From assembly GCA_903918045.1 (NCBI GenBank), contig CAIXCY010000033.1, positions 1 to 51,319 on the forward strand: 51,319 nucleotides of DNA, in the 5' to 3' direction. The position numbers were made by a program, and so were the translations under genes. The notes below the pieces were generated by a model. That model ran no database searches. It saw nothing but the letters and a program-made list of their open reading frames with translations, and had not been told where the DNA came from. Of this stretch, positions 28,601 through 36,593 are shown piece after piece. The DNA is from an uncultured Bacteroidia bacterium (GTDB lineage Bacteria; Bacteroidota; Bacteroidia; Bacteroidales; Prolixibacteraceae). Every line of letters begins with the position of its first letter. Positions within the stretch are counted from its first letter, which is position 1.

Positions 28601-28754
28601 TATTGGCTCAGATGTGCAACGACCACTTGCAACTGTGATTGTTTATGGTCTGCTGTTTGCTACTTTGATCACTCTTTATGTATTACCGGCATTGTATTAT
28701 CTTGCGGAAAAAAGGTGGACTAAAGACGAAGATTATACGGTGTTGAATGGTTAA
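25656..28754 (+). CDS. Heavy-metal efflux RND permease (CzcA type)
   Basis: 1032 residues with about 12 membrane segments and two large periplasmic loops, the RND proton/metal antiporter plan. The proton-relay helix reads DFGIIVDGAIVMME with D396, D402 and E409, which is the CzcA-like DFG-D-E pattern; copper-type CusA lacks the first Asp. This suggests divalent cations (Zn, Co, Cd, Ni) rather than Cu(I)/Ag(I), but motif reading cannot fix the metal. Adaptor and outer-membrane channel genes flank it with gaps of 8 and 12 nt, forming one operon. Confidence 0.94.
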   Translation: MHGIILTAIRKRWMMASLFFLICLLGFYSWRQLSIEAYPDIADVTVQVITQVPGLAAEEVEQQITIPIERELNGLPGVHVMRSKNTFGLSTIVLVFEDKVEDYWARQRVQERLNTIPLPYGAVPGLNVLTSPTGEIYRYIIESKNHDLRELTDLNKWVIIPRLKQVTGVADVNNFGGISTQFQIEIDPVKLEQYGLTLTDVSNKIGQNNTNAGGSMLYRGDLGYVIRGIGLVKDLGDLGKIVVKTENGVPIFIKDLGDLKYGSLETKGTLSFSDKSRNYAQSIEGTVQMLRYQNPSKVLEQVHLAVEDLNRDILPQGVKIYPFLDRTDLVQTTLNTVSHTLLEGILLVVIVLIIFLGSWRGALLVAITIPVALLIAFGLMLVTDIPANLLSLGAIDFGIIVDGAIVMMETILKKREDHPDLIFEEKSIVERVLEVAKPVFFSSIIIITAYLPLFAFERVEKKLFTPMAFTVGYALLGALSVALFLIPGLAYVLYKNPQKSYHNNWLEKLTSKYKRQTARIIARPQSVFLPLVLVMIAATILTFTVGKDFLPQLDEGSLWLQVQLPPGISLEKSRVMSDTLRLRLNKYKEVSYVMFQTGRDDQGVDPFSLSHIECSIGLKPYSEWKNGKRKSDLINEMSKEIDLMPGYTVGFSQPIFDMVMDQIAGSHSDLAIKIYGEDLKESRQVAENILTILKTIPGATDLAIDQEPALPQLQIHANRDKIAQYGLNVSDVAELVEVAIGGQPVSQIFIGNKVYDVICRYNDNSRNTPEKIGNLMLTSGSGAKIPLSQVADIKLSTGASTITREMNKRYMALRINLRGIDLTAFLNIAQNQIDQKVKYDHEKCNIVWSGQFENQHRAYARLGFIVPLALAIMFLLLFGAFGRLRQAALLMGIVPLALFGGMLALNVRGMTLNVSSAVGFIALFGVSIQNGVIMISHFNALRRQGMKLKEAVNDGAAHRLRPVLMTATVAVLGLLPASLSTGIGSDVQRPLATVIVYGLLFATLITLYVLPALYYLAEKRWTKDEDYTVLNG

Positions 28755-28766
28755 AAAGTTTACTAT

Positions 28767-30044
28767 ATGCAAATAAAAATAGTTACAATACTGCTGGTAA
28801 GTCTGTTATTCCAGGTTGGAGATTCATATTCGCAGTCCGATACTTTCTTTTATCGGAACAACCTTAAGTTTGCTGACTTTATGGATTTGGTAGGGAGACG
28901 GAACCTGGATTATGCTGCAGCTCATTACGAAGTTAGTAAAGCTGAAGCGGCTATCGAGATCGCAAAAGTGTTTTCTGATCCGGTACTATCAATAGGGTTG
29001 TCTCAGGATCATGAAGGCAATTTGGCTACCGGGCATGGGGTTAATGGTGGATTGAGTGAAACGATCGATCTATTCGGGAAACGGAGGGCACGCATTGATC
29101 TGGCCAGGAGTCAGCACGAACTCTCAAAAGCGTTATTATCCGATTTCTTCCGGAATCTTCAAGCCCAGACAGCTGAGATTTTTCTGGCAACGTTAAAACA
29201 GAAACAGCTCTTTGACGTAAAGCTAAACTCTTACCAGACGATGAAACGGCTTGCTGAAGCTGACAGCATCCGCTTAAAGCTAGGAAGTATTATGGAAATT
29301 GATGCGATTCAGAGTAAGCTCGAGGCAGGTTCGCTTTACAATGAATATTTACAGGCAGAGGCCGACCTTCGAAATTCGATGATCCAACTTTCACAGGCTA
29401 CGGGAGTTTTAACCGAAGATACGCTTTGGATTCCGGAAGGGAACCTGAAATTTAAGCAGCGGGCGTTTAAATTTGCTGATTTGTATAATGTTGCAAGGGA
29501 AAAACGGGCCGACCTTGTGGCTGCACTTTATACGAAGGATGTTGCCGGTAAAGCCTTGAAAGTTGCTCATAAAGAGCGGAATATCGACATTGATATAAAT
29601 CTTGGAATTGGGAACAGCTACCCTTCTTCCGGAAGTGGGCCTACAGCAACTACCGTTTCAGGAGGGATTGCAATCCCATTGAAATTTTCAAATTATTACA
29701 AAGGGGAATTGAAACAGGCTCAATTTCAAGTGGAACAATCTGAGGTCCTTTATAAAAAAGCAGAATTGCAAATTCGAAGTGAGATCGCTCAGACGATGCA
29801 GAATTATCTTGCCTATTGCAAACAGGTTGACAGTTACGATCACGGCATGATTGAAAGCGCTCAAAATGTGCGGAAAGGAAAGATTTATAGTTATAGTCGC
29901 GGAGAGACCTCACTGCTTGAAGTGTTGATTGCCCAGCGGACCTATAATGACATTCAGCAAAGTTATTATGAGACCCTTTTTAATCGCGCAGTTGCCCTTG
30001 TAGAGCTCGAAAAGGCTGCCGGTATCTGGGATATTAGCTTCTAA
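28767..30044 (+). CDS. TolC-family outer-membrane channel of the RND pump
   Basis: 425 residues. A signal peptide ends near SYSQS (about 23). Two outer-membrane-efflux repeats with long helical hairpins follow (about 50-235 and 245-420), with the end of the second carrying GETSLLEVLIAQRTYND. It provides the exit duct for the CzcB/CzcA-like pump. It is the last gene of the operon and is followed by a strong terminator. Confidence 0.92.
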   Translation: MQIKIVTILLVSLLFQVGDSYSQSDTFFYRNNLKFADFMDLVGRRNLDYAAAHYEVSKAEAAIEIAKVFSDPVLSIGLSQDHEGNLATGHGVNGGLSETIDLFGKRRARIDLARSQHELSKALLSDFFRNLQAQTAEIFLATLKQKQLFDVKLNSYQTMKRLAEADSIRLKLGSIMEIDAIQSKLEAGSLYNEYLQAEADLRNSMIQLSQATGVLTEDTLWIPEGNLKFKQRAFKFADLYNVAREKRADLVAALYTKDVAGKALKVAHKERNIDIDINLGIGNSYPSSGSGPTATTVSGGIAIPLKFSNYYKGELKQAQFQVEQSEVLYKKAELQIRSEIAQTMQNYLAYCKQVDSYDHGMIESAQNVRKGKIYSYSRGETSLLEVLIAQRTYNDIQQSYYETLFNRAVALVELEKAAGIWDISF

Positions 30045-30073
30045 TGCGGAATCTTAAATTGTTTACTGCTTAA

Positions 30074-30110
30074 AAAAACCCCGAAAGTTTCAATCACTTT
30101 CGGGGTTTTT
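30074..30110 (+). terminator. Bidirectional terminator between the efflux operon and metK
   Basis: AAAAACCCCGAAAGT pairs with ACTTTCGGGGTTTTT, a 15-bp perfect stem with a 7-nt loop. A-runs and T-runs on both sides let it serve both convergent operons. Confidence 0.93.
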
Positions 30111-30126
30111 AAGTGTCAGAAGTAAG

Positions 30127-31416
30127 TTATACTCCGAAGGCTGCCTGGATCTTATCGACATAATCGAGTTTTTCCCAGGTAAATAATTCCACCTCTTTGG
30201 TCATATCGCCAAAATATGGAGAGGTGTATTTTTTTGTGATGGTTTGCGGTGTGCGCCCCATGTGGCCGTATGCTGCAGTCTCTTCATAAATCGGATTGCG
30301 GAGTTTCAACCGCTCCTCGATTGCGTAGGGACGAAGGTCAAAAAGTGAGTTTATTTTCTCCGCGATCTCCCCGTCGGTTAAGGCTATTTTTGAAGTCCCA
30401 TAGGTATTTACATAAATATTTACAGGTTTGGCAACACCAATGGCATAGGCCAGCTGGACCAAAATTTCTTCAGCAATTCCTGCGGCAACCATATTTTTAG
30501 CGATATGTCGTGCGGCATAGGCAGCAGACCGGTCAACCTTGGATGGGTCTTTTCCTGAGAAAGCTCCACCACCATGAGCACCTTTCCCGCCATATGTATC
30601 AACAATGATCTTCCGGCCTGTGAGACCGGTGTCTCCATGGGGACCACCGATCACAAATTTTCCGGTTGGGTTGACGTAAAGAATATACCCGGCTTTAAAC
30701 AAATGCTGAATCGGTACAGGTAATTTAGCCAGAATTGCAGGGATCAGATGTTCCTGAACATCAGCCTTGATCTTGTTGCACATCGCCTGGTCAGTGGATG
30801 ACTGGGCTTCGGGTGAATTGTTTTCAGGTTGCAAAAACTCGTCATGCTGGGTCGAAACTACAATTGTATGAACTTTAACCGGTTTATTATCATTGTCATA
30901 TTCGATGGTTACCTGAGATTTTGAATCGGGACGCAGGTAGGTCATTACTGCTCCGCCACGACGGATCGCAGCCAACTCCTGTAGTAAGAGATGTGAGAGG
31001 TCAAGTGAGAGCGGCATGTAGTTTCCCGTTTCAGACGAAGCATAGCCAAACATCATACCCTGGTCACCTGCTCCCTGATTTTCACGGTCTATTTTATCCA
31101 CTCCACGATTGATATCAGGAGACTGTTCGTGTAATGCTGTCAGCACACCGCATGAATCACCATCAAACTGATATTCGGCCTTTGTGTATCCGATGCGATT
31201 GATTACCCTGCGGGCAACTTCGCGAACATCAACGTAGGTTTGTGATTTGATTTCTCCGGCCAAAATAACCTGACCGGTGGTTACAAGTGTTTCACAAGCC
31301 ACTTTTGAATTGGGGTCGTAAGCGAGAAATTCATCAAGAACTGCATCTGAAATCTGATCGGCAACTTTATCCGGGTGCCCTTCAGACACAGATTCCGAGG
31401 TAAAAAGATATCCCAT
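30127..31416 (-). CDS. metK: S-adenosylmethionine synthetase
   Basis: 429 residues, the Bacteroidota MetK length. Visible signatures are [15 protein letters not shown] near the N-terminus, the [12 protein letters not shown] hexapeptide region and [19 protein letters not shown] (phosphate-binding loop and conserved lysine). It makes SAM from methionine and ATP. Its leader holds a likely SAM-II riboswitch, so the product would shut down its own synthesis. Confidence 0.98.
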   Translation of the reverse strand: MGYLFTSESVSEGHPDKVADQISDAVLDEFLAYDPNSKVACETLVTTGQVILAGEIKSQTYVDVREVARRVINRIGYTKAEYQFDGDSCGVLTALHEQSPDINRGVDKIDRENQGAGDQGMMFGYASSETGNYMPLSLDLSHLLLQELAAIRRGGAVMTYLRPDSKSQVTIEYDNDNKPVKVHTIVVSTQHDEFLQPENNSPEAQSSTDQAMCNKIKADVQEHLIPAILAKLPVPIQHLFKAGYILYVNPTGKFVIGGPHGDTGLTGRKIIVDTYGGKGAHGGGAFSGKDPSKVDRSAAYAARHIAKNMVAAGIAEEILVQLAYAIGVAKPVNIYVNTYGTSKIALTDGEIAEKINSLFDLRPYAIEERLKLRNPIYEETAAYGHMGRTPQTITKKYTSPYFGDMTKEVELFTWEKLDYVDKIQAAFGV

Positions 31417-31507
31417 AATTATACGATATTATGATCTGATCGCTCAGGTCAATTAATAAAAAAAAACTTATAGGGATATTTGATTGAAAGGAAAGAATCC
31501 AATGTTT

Positions 31508-31557
31508 TGGTTTAGCATTTTTTTCCGTGGTTGCAATCAATCAAATTTATCCACTAA
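31508..31557 (-). promoter_or_regulatory. Likely SAM-II riboswitch in the metK leader
   Basis: On the minus strand the RNA reads GUGG, a U/A-rich loop ending UGAUUGAUUGCAA, then CCAC (P1: GUGG/CCAC), an A-rich linker and AAUGCUAAACC. The words UUGCAACCACG and AAUGCUAAA are the conserved parts of the SAM-II pseudoknot aptamer. It starts about 9 nt after a perfect -7 box and ends about 90 nt before the metK ATG. SAM-II normally blocks translation when SAM binds, but here the start codon is rather far from the aptamer. Confidence 0.75.
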
Positions 31558-31565
31558 TAACTCTA

Positions 31566-31573
31566 CAAAGATA
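31566..31573 (-). promoter_or_regulatory. Candidate -7 box of metK
   Basis: TATCTTTG on the minus strand is a perfect TAnnTTTG. Transcription would start at about 31557-31560, right at the 5' edge of the SAM-II aptamer, which supports both calls. Confidence 0.6.
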
Positions 31574-31641
31574 GATTCTTTTATTTAATTTTTATGAATT
31601 GAGTAATCTAAATTTAAAAATCTACACAAGAAACAGGATGT

Positions 31642-34600
31642 TTATTGCATGACAATAAGTTTTTTTGTCAGCATTTTTCCACCCCAGCGCATCACACAGG
31701 AATACAAACCGGATGGAAGCGACTGCTGCAGGTAAGCAGTCTGCGTAATCCCACCTTCGACATCTGCGTCAAAGATTCTGGCCATTTGTTGTCCTGTCAT
31801 CGAGTAGATATCAAGCTTTACATTTGAATTAACGCCGATCTGGAATTCAAAAGTGGCATTATTAATGGTCGGATTTGGATATACTTTAAGGTCATTGTTT
31901 GCAGCTGTTACATTTAATGATTCTTTAGTTACGAGAACCGAAGCTACCTCGGATGAATCGGCAGGTGTTAGAACTGTTGCCTGAACAGTCACTGTATCGA
32001 TCACCGAGGCAGGTATTGTAGCTCCCTTCACTAAGCTGATGCCTAAGGTTCTGCTAGCACTTGTTCCGCATCCGTTGGTGGCTGTAACGCTTAGTGTTCC
32101 GGAAGTTGCTGTAAGAGAGAAGCTTATTAGGACAGAGTTCGTCGTACCTGAAATTGTAACACCGGTTCCTGAGTAACTCCATTTATAGGTCACGCCAGCC
32201 ACCAAAGGAACAGTATAAGCTAAATTAGGGGTTCCCTTGCTTACCTTAGTGGTCGAGACTGTAAACTTATCTGGTTGAGCAGCTGAAGAATTAACTGTTA
32301 CAGTAGTGCTTATATTATTTGTACAACCGCTTGCGTTTGTAACCGTGTAGCGTATTGTAGCAGTTCCGCCTGCAATCCCGGTGACAACTCCTTTTGTTGT
32401 AACTGTTGCAATTGAGGAAGATGAAGTACTCCATACACCTCCTGTGGTAGCTTCTGTTAGTGTGGTTGTTGTACCCTGACATATTACTGTATTTCCTCCA
32501 ATGGTAGCTGGAGAAGCAGGAAGAGCGTTCACGGTTACTGCAGTACTGGTAGAACTGCTGCATCCTCCAGCGTTTGTTACTGTATAAGTTATTGTGACTG
32601 TGCCTGCCGCAATCCCTTTTACAGAGCCTGTTGTGCCGACAGTAGCAATGGCAGTATTTGAGCTGCTCCATATTCCGCCTGCTGTTGCATCCGTCAAGGT
32701 TGTCGTATTGCCAACACAGACCGACTTCGTTCCGTTAATCGACGCAGGAGCAGCAGGAGCGGTACTTGTTGAAATAGTAACACTGCCTGTCATCATTGAT
32801 GAACAGGTTGTTAGTGAATTAGTTGCTATCACAGTGTAGGATCCTGCGGTAGTTTTTAATCCAAAACTTATAGCTGAACCTGTACCTGCTACAGTCGCAC
32901 CTGTATTGACACCGGCTAATAACAGCTGATAATTGACAGCACTCTGCGATCCGTTTAATCCGACAACCACCCCGGTACTTCCAGTGCAATAAACTCCACC
33001 ACCGGTCACTGAAAAGAGAGATGGTAGTGCATTAACGGTTAAGATTGTACTTGCAATACTGCTGCAACCTCCCGCGTTGGTAACCGTATAAAATATGGTT
33101 GTAATTCCAGGAGTAATGCCCGTAACACTTCCAGTCGAAGTTACTGAAGCTATTGATGGCAGTGAACTGCTCCATGTTCCTCCTGTAGTTATCTCTGTTA
33201 AAGTGGTGATACTACCAGCACAAACACTGGTTATTCCACCTATAGCGGCAGGAGTCACAGCTAATGCACTGATAGCTACAGTTACATCACCGGTCATTAC
33301 GTTTGTACATGCAGATGAGGCATTGGTTGCAATAATGGAATAAATTCCAGCTGCAGTTTGAAGACCAAAGTCTAATGCATTACCTGTTCCCGCAATGCTA
33401 TTCCCTGTTGCAGTGCCATTTAAGATAAGCAAATATTCGATCCCTGACTGTGAACCGCTTAATCCGACATTAACTCCTCCTCCTCCATCGCAATAAGCGC
33501 CACCACCGGTTACCGTAAATTGAATTGGAAGTGAATTTAGTATAATATCGGTACTGCCGGCCATCATGGAGGATAAGGAGGAGATCATATTTGTTCCTGT
33601 TACGGTATAGGTTCCTGCAGCAATTTGGAGACCAAAATCAATTGCGGACCCTGTTCCGGTTACGCTGTTTCCTATATTTGAGCCATTTACAGCCAATTGG
33701 TAAGAGATCCCTGTTTGGGATCCAGCTAATCCAACAGCCACACCGTTTCCTCCGTCACAAAAGCTGCCTCCGCCTGTAATATTATGTATGTCAGGTAGAA
33801 CATTTGTCACTATCGTTGTAGTCCCCTGGAATTCGAAGGCTCCAATATCTGATTTTACCCCGGAAGGGCGGGGTGCACCTTCAAAATCAAATGTTATAGC
33901 TGGATCGATATCCGCATGATCAATCAGTGGAGAACCATCAAGTAAATTGAAATCGTCAGGCACCTGCATCGTTGTGGAAACAAATTTTACAGAATCTGCC
34001 GAGCGTGAAAGATAGTTGTTTTGAAGTTTCACATCTGAGGTGATATCCTGCATCATTACATACGAATTAATACCCTTAAAGCTTGTATTTCCATTTTGGT
34101 AATAATCATACGAGCCTGGATTAATAATCACGTTTGATGCAATCAGATTATTTTTACTGTTTATGCTCGAAAAACGGATTCCATCTGATTTTGGATTGAT
34201 GATGTTGTTATTCTGAATGAAAAAAGAGGAGTCTTTCTGAATGGAAACATCGGTGAAGAACATCCCATGTTTCATTTTAGTGGGATCAGTTGGCATAAAG
34301 CTGCGCCCTGCATCGACAATAATGTTGTTAAATATGCGGCAGCCTCCAAGTCCATGACATTCAATTCCATCACCTTTCCCCTGGCTGATAAAATTATTGA
34401 AACAGTCGCCTCTGGTTCCACCGCCCATAATTATTCCCGACATTTGAGAGTCCACCCCGGCCTGACTGTCAAATAATACCTTGTTATTATAGATCTGACA
34501 GTTTTTGTATGCAGAGCTTACCTGAATTCCATCCCATCCTGAATATTCAACAAGATTGTTATAAACCTTTACACCATCGAGTAAACTTGGCATCAGCAGT

Positions 34601-35217
34601 GTATCTTTCCCATTGCAAATAACATCCTGCCCGGAAAACTTTGTACTGCCAATATACATCCCTTCGTTTCCTGCATGTCCGATATAATTATCGTGGATTA
34701 TTGTATTGTACTGGGTGAATGCACTTCGGACAGCCGTAAGGTCACATTCCGGATCTGTTTTGGCGTAAAGCCCGCCAATTAAAGTGTTTTCAATTGAAAC
34801 GTGATCGATTTCAAAGTCAGAACTTAAGGCTCCGATACTCATTCCGGCGCCTGCCGCAACCCGTTTAACCTGAAATCCATAGGTCTGTCCCGGATCTCCG
34901 GTTCCTGTGAACTTAATATACTGGCAGTTCTGGATATTTATACCATAATAGAAATCGGTATCGATTATTATTGGACCACCTGAATTGATCATTACGATTG
35001 GTTTGCCTGGCGCTCCTCTGAAACCTTTAATAAGTAGATAATTTTTGTTTCCGGCTGCAAAATATAGGGTATCTCCTGGTTTTACTGATTTATAGAGTGG
35101 ATTAGCTGCGTTTAGGTATATCTGATCTGTTGTAATCATATAGCTTGTCTGACCAATTGCCGATTTTATCTGCAATAACAGGATCAGGTAAATAAGTATT
35201 TTCAGGCTTTTTTTCAT
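31642..35217 (-). CDS. Large secreted beta-helix/Ig-repeat protein with T9SS sorting domain
   Basis: 1191 residues. A signal peptide (1-22, ending AIGQ) is followed by a right-handed parallel beta-helix (about 25-465, pectate-lyase-like coils with repeated NN/NI turns). Next come three copies of module A (about 474-560, 563-650 and 732-815; core GGGxxCxGGxGVxVGLxGSQ) and three of module B, Big2/Ig-like (about 653-728, 820-896 and 898-975; core TTLTEATTGGxWSSS), in order A-A-B-A-B-B. A PKD-like domain (about 976-1070) and a type-A T9SS C-terminal domain (about 1110-1191, VYPNPTINNATFEF, ending KKLIVMQ) follow. It should be exported and attached to the cell surface. Enzyme or adhesin is undecided, as no catalytic set is recognised in the helix. 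Confidence 0.88.
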   Translation of the reverse strand: MKKSLKILIYLILLLQIKSAIGQTSYMITTDQIYLNAANPLYKSVKPGDTLYFAAGNKNYLLIKGFRGAPGKPIVMINSGGPIIIDTDFYYGINIQNCQYIKFTGTGDPGQTYGFQVKRVAAGAGMSIGALSSDFEIDHVSIENTLIGGLYAKTDPECDLTAVRSAFTQYNTIIHDNYIGHAGNEGMYIGSTKFSGQDVICNGKDTLLMPSLLDGVKVYNNLVEYSGWDGIQVSSAYKNCQIYNNKVLFDSQAGVDSQMSGIIMGGGTRGDCFNNFISQGKGDGIECHGLGGCRIFNNIIVDAGRSFMPTDPTKMKHGMFFTDVSIQKDSSFFIQNNNIINPKSDGIRFSSINSKNNLIASNVIINPGSYDYYQNGNTSFKGINSYVMMQDITSDVKLQNNYLSRSADSVKFVSTTMQVPDDFNLLDGSPLIDHADIDPAITFDFEGAPRPSGVKSDIGAFEFQGTTTIVTNVLPDIHNITGGGSFCDGGNGVAVGLAGSQTGISYQLAVNGSNIGNSVTGTGSAIDFGLQIAAGTYTVTGTNMISSLSSMMAGSTDIILNSLPIQFTVTGGGAYCDGGGGVNVGLSGSQSGIEYLLILNGTATGNSIAGTGNALDFGLQTAAGIYSIIATNASSACTNVMTGDVTVAISALAVTPAAIGGITSVCAGSITTLTEITTGGTWSSSLPSIASVTSTGSVTGITPGITTIFYTVTNAGGCSSIASTILTVNALPSLFSVTGGGVYCTGSTGVVVGLNGSQSAVNYQLLLAGVNTGATVAGTGSAISFGLKTTAGSYTVIATNSLTTCSSMMTGSVTISTSTAPAAPASINGTKSVCVGNTTTLTDATAGGIWSSSNTAIATVGTTGSVKGIAAGTVTITYTVTNAGGCSSSTSTAVTVNALPASPATIGGNTVICQGTTTTLTEATTGGVWSTSSSSIATVTTKGVVTGIAGGTATIRYTVTNASGCTNNISTTVTVNSSAAQPDKFTVSTTKVSKGTPNLAYTVPLVAGVTYKWSYSGTGVTISGTTNSVLISFSLTATSGTLSVTATNGCGTSASRTLGISLVKGATIPASVIDTVTVQATVLTPADSSEVASVLVTKESLNVTAANNDLKVYPNPTINNATFEFQIGVNSNVKLDIYSMTGQQMARIFDADVEGGITQTAYLQQSLPSGLYSCVMRWGGKMLTKKLIVMQ
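32293..33798 (-). repeat. Coding repeats A-A-B-A-B-B in the T9SS surface protein
   Basis: Six diverged repeats of about 75-90 codons. Module A lies at 33538-33798, 33268-33531 and 32773-33024; module B lies at 33034-33261, 32530-32760 and 32293-32526. Matching words recur at protein level (VTGGGAYCDGG and VTGGGVYCTGS; TYTVTNAGGCSSSTS and TYTVTNAGGCSSIAS-like). The order suggests duplication of single modules and of an A-B pair. Confidence 0.75.
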
Positions 35218-35471
35218 AGCTTAGATCAATCTTTTTAATTAACCTGATTCCGGAATTGTTACCCGAAAAAGCGTGCTTTTTTAGGAAATTAATCAGAATC
35301 GGATGAATTGGTGAGTTCAAAATAGAATGTTTTAACGAACGTCTCTAATTTTTATTTGCAATTGAAGAGTTTGGCTGTTGAAAACGATGTTGAATTAAAA
35401 TTATCAATATTCGTATTGCTTACTCTAAAATCTGTGTCAAAAATAGCAATAAAATTTAACAACGTAAAAAA
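35218..35471. other. Intergenic region upstream of the T9SS protein gene
   Basis: No gene is seen. A minus-strand TATTTTTG (35438-35445) could be the -7 box of the surface-protein gene, which would give a leader of over 200 nt. No riboswitch is recognised in it. Confidence 0.35.
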
Positions 35472-35503
35472 AAAGTGTAAAATAATTAAATATTTTACAC
35501 TTT
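35472..35503 (-). terminator. Terminator of gldA
   Basis: AAAGTGTAAAATA and TATTTTACACTTT form a perfect 13-bp stem with a 6-nt loop, followed on the minus strand by a run of about ten T. It sits 55 nt beyond the gldA stop. Confidence 0.85.
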
Positions 35504-35558
35504 AAATTCGTTTTGAATTGTGATTTTAGACTATAGCCATAAATATTAGCCGGTTACC

Positions 35559-36464
35559 TTATTTTATTATTTCCAGAAATACATTTTCAAGGCTGGTTTC
35601 CTGTTTGTTTAAAGTTAGAATCGTATATCCATTGGTGATTGCGAATCGGAAAATTAGCGCGCGAAGGTTTTCGTGGTCGCCCCTGAGAATGAAGGTTCTT
35701 CCAGGACCGGCTTCAACCCGGTTGACCCCATTAATTTCGAGCAATTTATCGACAGCGACAGCCTCTTCAAATTCAACCAGTATCGTTTGTGAGCCGGTTG
35801 CCGACATTTTCTTAATATTTGCAGGAGAATCTGTGGCCAAAATCTTACCCCGGCTGATAATTATTATTCTGTCACACAAAGCTTCAACCTCCTGCATAAT
35901 GTGTGTGGAGATCATCACTGTCTTGTTGAAACTTATATTACGGATTAAATGACGTATTTCGACCAGCTGGGACGGATCAAGCCCCGATGTTGGTTCGTCA
36001 AGGATCAGTACTGACGGATCGTGAATCAAAGCCTGGGCTAATCCTAAGCGCTGCCGGTAACCTTTGGAAAGAGATCCTATTTTTTTGTGTTTTTCAGCCT
36101 CAAGACCGGTTAGTCCAATAATCTCTTTTATACGCGATTGTGCCGCTTTCAGATGGTAAAGGCCTGCCGCATAGCTGAGATATTCTCCTACATAAAGATC
36201 GGTATAGAGTGGATTATTTTCCGGCAAATACCCAATCTGCCGCCTGATTTCCAGACTATTTTCACCCGTTAGCAGACCATTCACCCGCACTGTACCTGAA
36301 TCAGGGTAGAGAAAGCCGGTAATTATTTTCATGATTGTTGATTTACCCGCACCGTTAGGCCCCAGGATTCCAACTATTTCGCCCGAATTTACGGTAAAGG
36401 AGACATTATCAAGGGCACGCTGATTGCCGTATATTTTTGTAACAGATTCTATTTGTACCGACAT
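35559..36464 (-). CDS. gldA: ABC transporter ATP-binding protein, GldA type
   Basis: 301 residues. Walker A is GPNGAGKST (35-43), the signature region is LSKGYRQRLGLAQAL (about 134-148), and Walker B is VLILDEPTSGLDP. The N-terminal SVQIESVTKIYGNQRALDNVS and the long C-terminal domain match the GldA ATPases of Bacteroidota, which work with GldF and GldG in gliding motility or surface export. The partner permease genes are not in the window, and non-gliding species also carry this gene, so gliding cannot be concluded. It is divergent from ispG. Confidence 0.87.
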   Translation of the reverse strand: MSVQIESVTKIYGNQRALDNVSFTVNSGEIVGILGPNGAGKSTIMKIITGFLYPDSGTVRVNGLLTGENSLEIRRQIGYLPENNPLYTDLYVGEYLSYAAGLYHLKAAQSRIKEIIGLTGLEAEKHKKIGSLSKGYRQRLGLAQALIHDPSVLILDEPTSGLDPSQLVEIRHLIRNISFNKTVMISTHIMQEVEALCDRIIIISRGKILATDSPANIKKMSATGSQTILVEFEEAVAVDKLLEINGVNRVEAGPGRTFILRGDHENLRALIFRFAITNGYTILTLNKQETSLENVFLEIIK

Positions 36465-36480
36465 AAAGGTTAATTTTCAA

Positions 36481-36488
36481 CAAATCTA
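36481..36488 (-). promoter_or_regulatory. Candidate -7 box of gldA
   Basis: On the minus strand TAGATTTG fits TAnnTTTG exactly, 16 nt upstream of the ATG. No -33 TTTG at standard spacing. Confidence 0.45.
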
Positions 36489-36554
36489 ATTCAAAAAAGT
36501 TACTCACTCGCCCTTTTGTTATTTTACCTCATCACAAATATCGGAAATAAAGAA

Positions 36555-36562
36555 TAAATTTG
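36555..36562 (+). promoter_or_regulatory. Candidate -7 box of ispG
   Basis: TAAATTTG fits TAnnTTTG exactly, 31 nt upstream of the ATG at 36594. Confidence 0.45.
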
Positions 36563-36593
36563 CGGGAGCTATCGGACTTAACAGACAAGCGAA

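Noticed and set aside
25656-30044. Efflux operon named as copper/silver Cus system
   Set aside because: The permease has the CzcA-type D/D/E relay and the adaptor lacks a visible methionine-rich copper site; the metal is left open.
32594-33343. Plus-strand open frames (32594-32839, 33095-33343) inside the T9SS protein gene
   Set aside because: They are antisense shadows of the repeated Thr/Val/Gly-rich modules; both resemble each other only because the sense repeats do.
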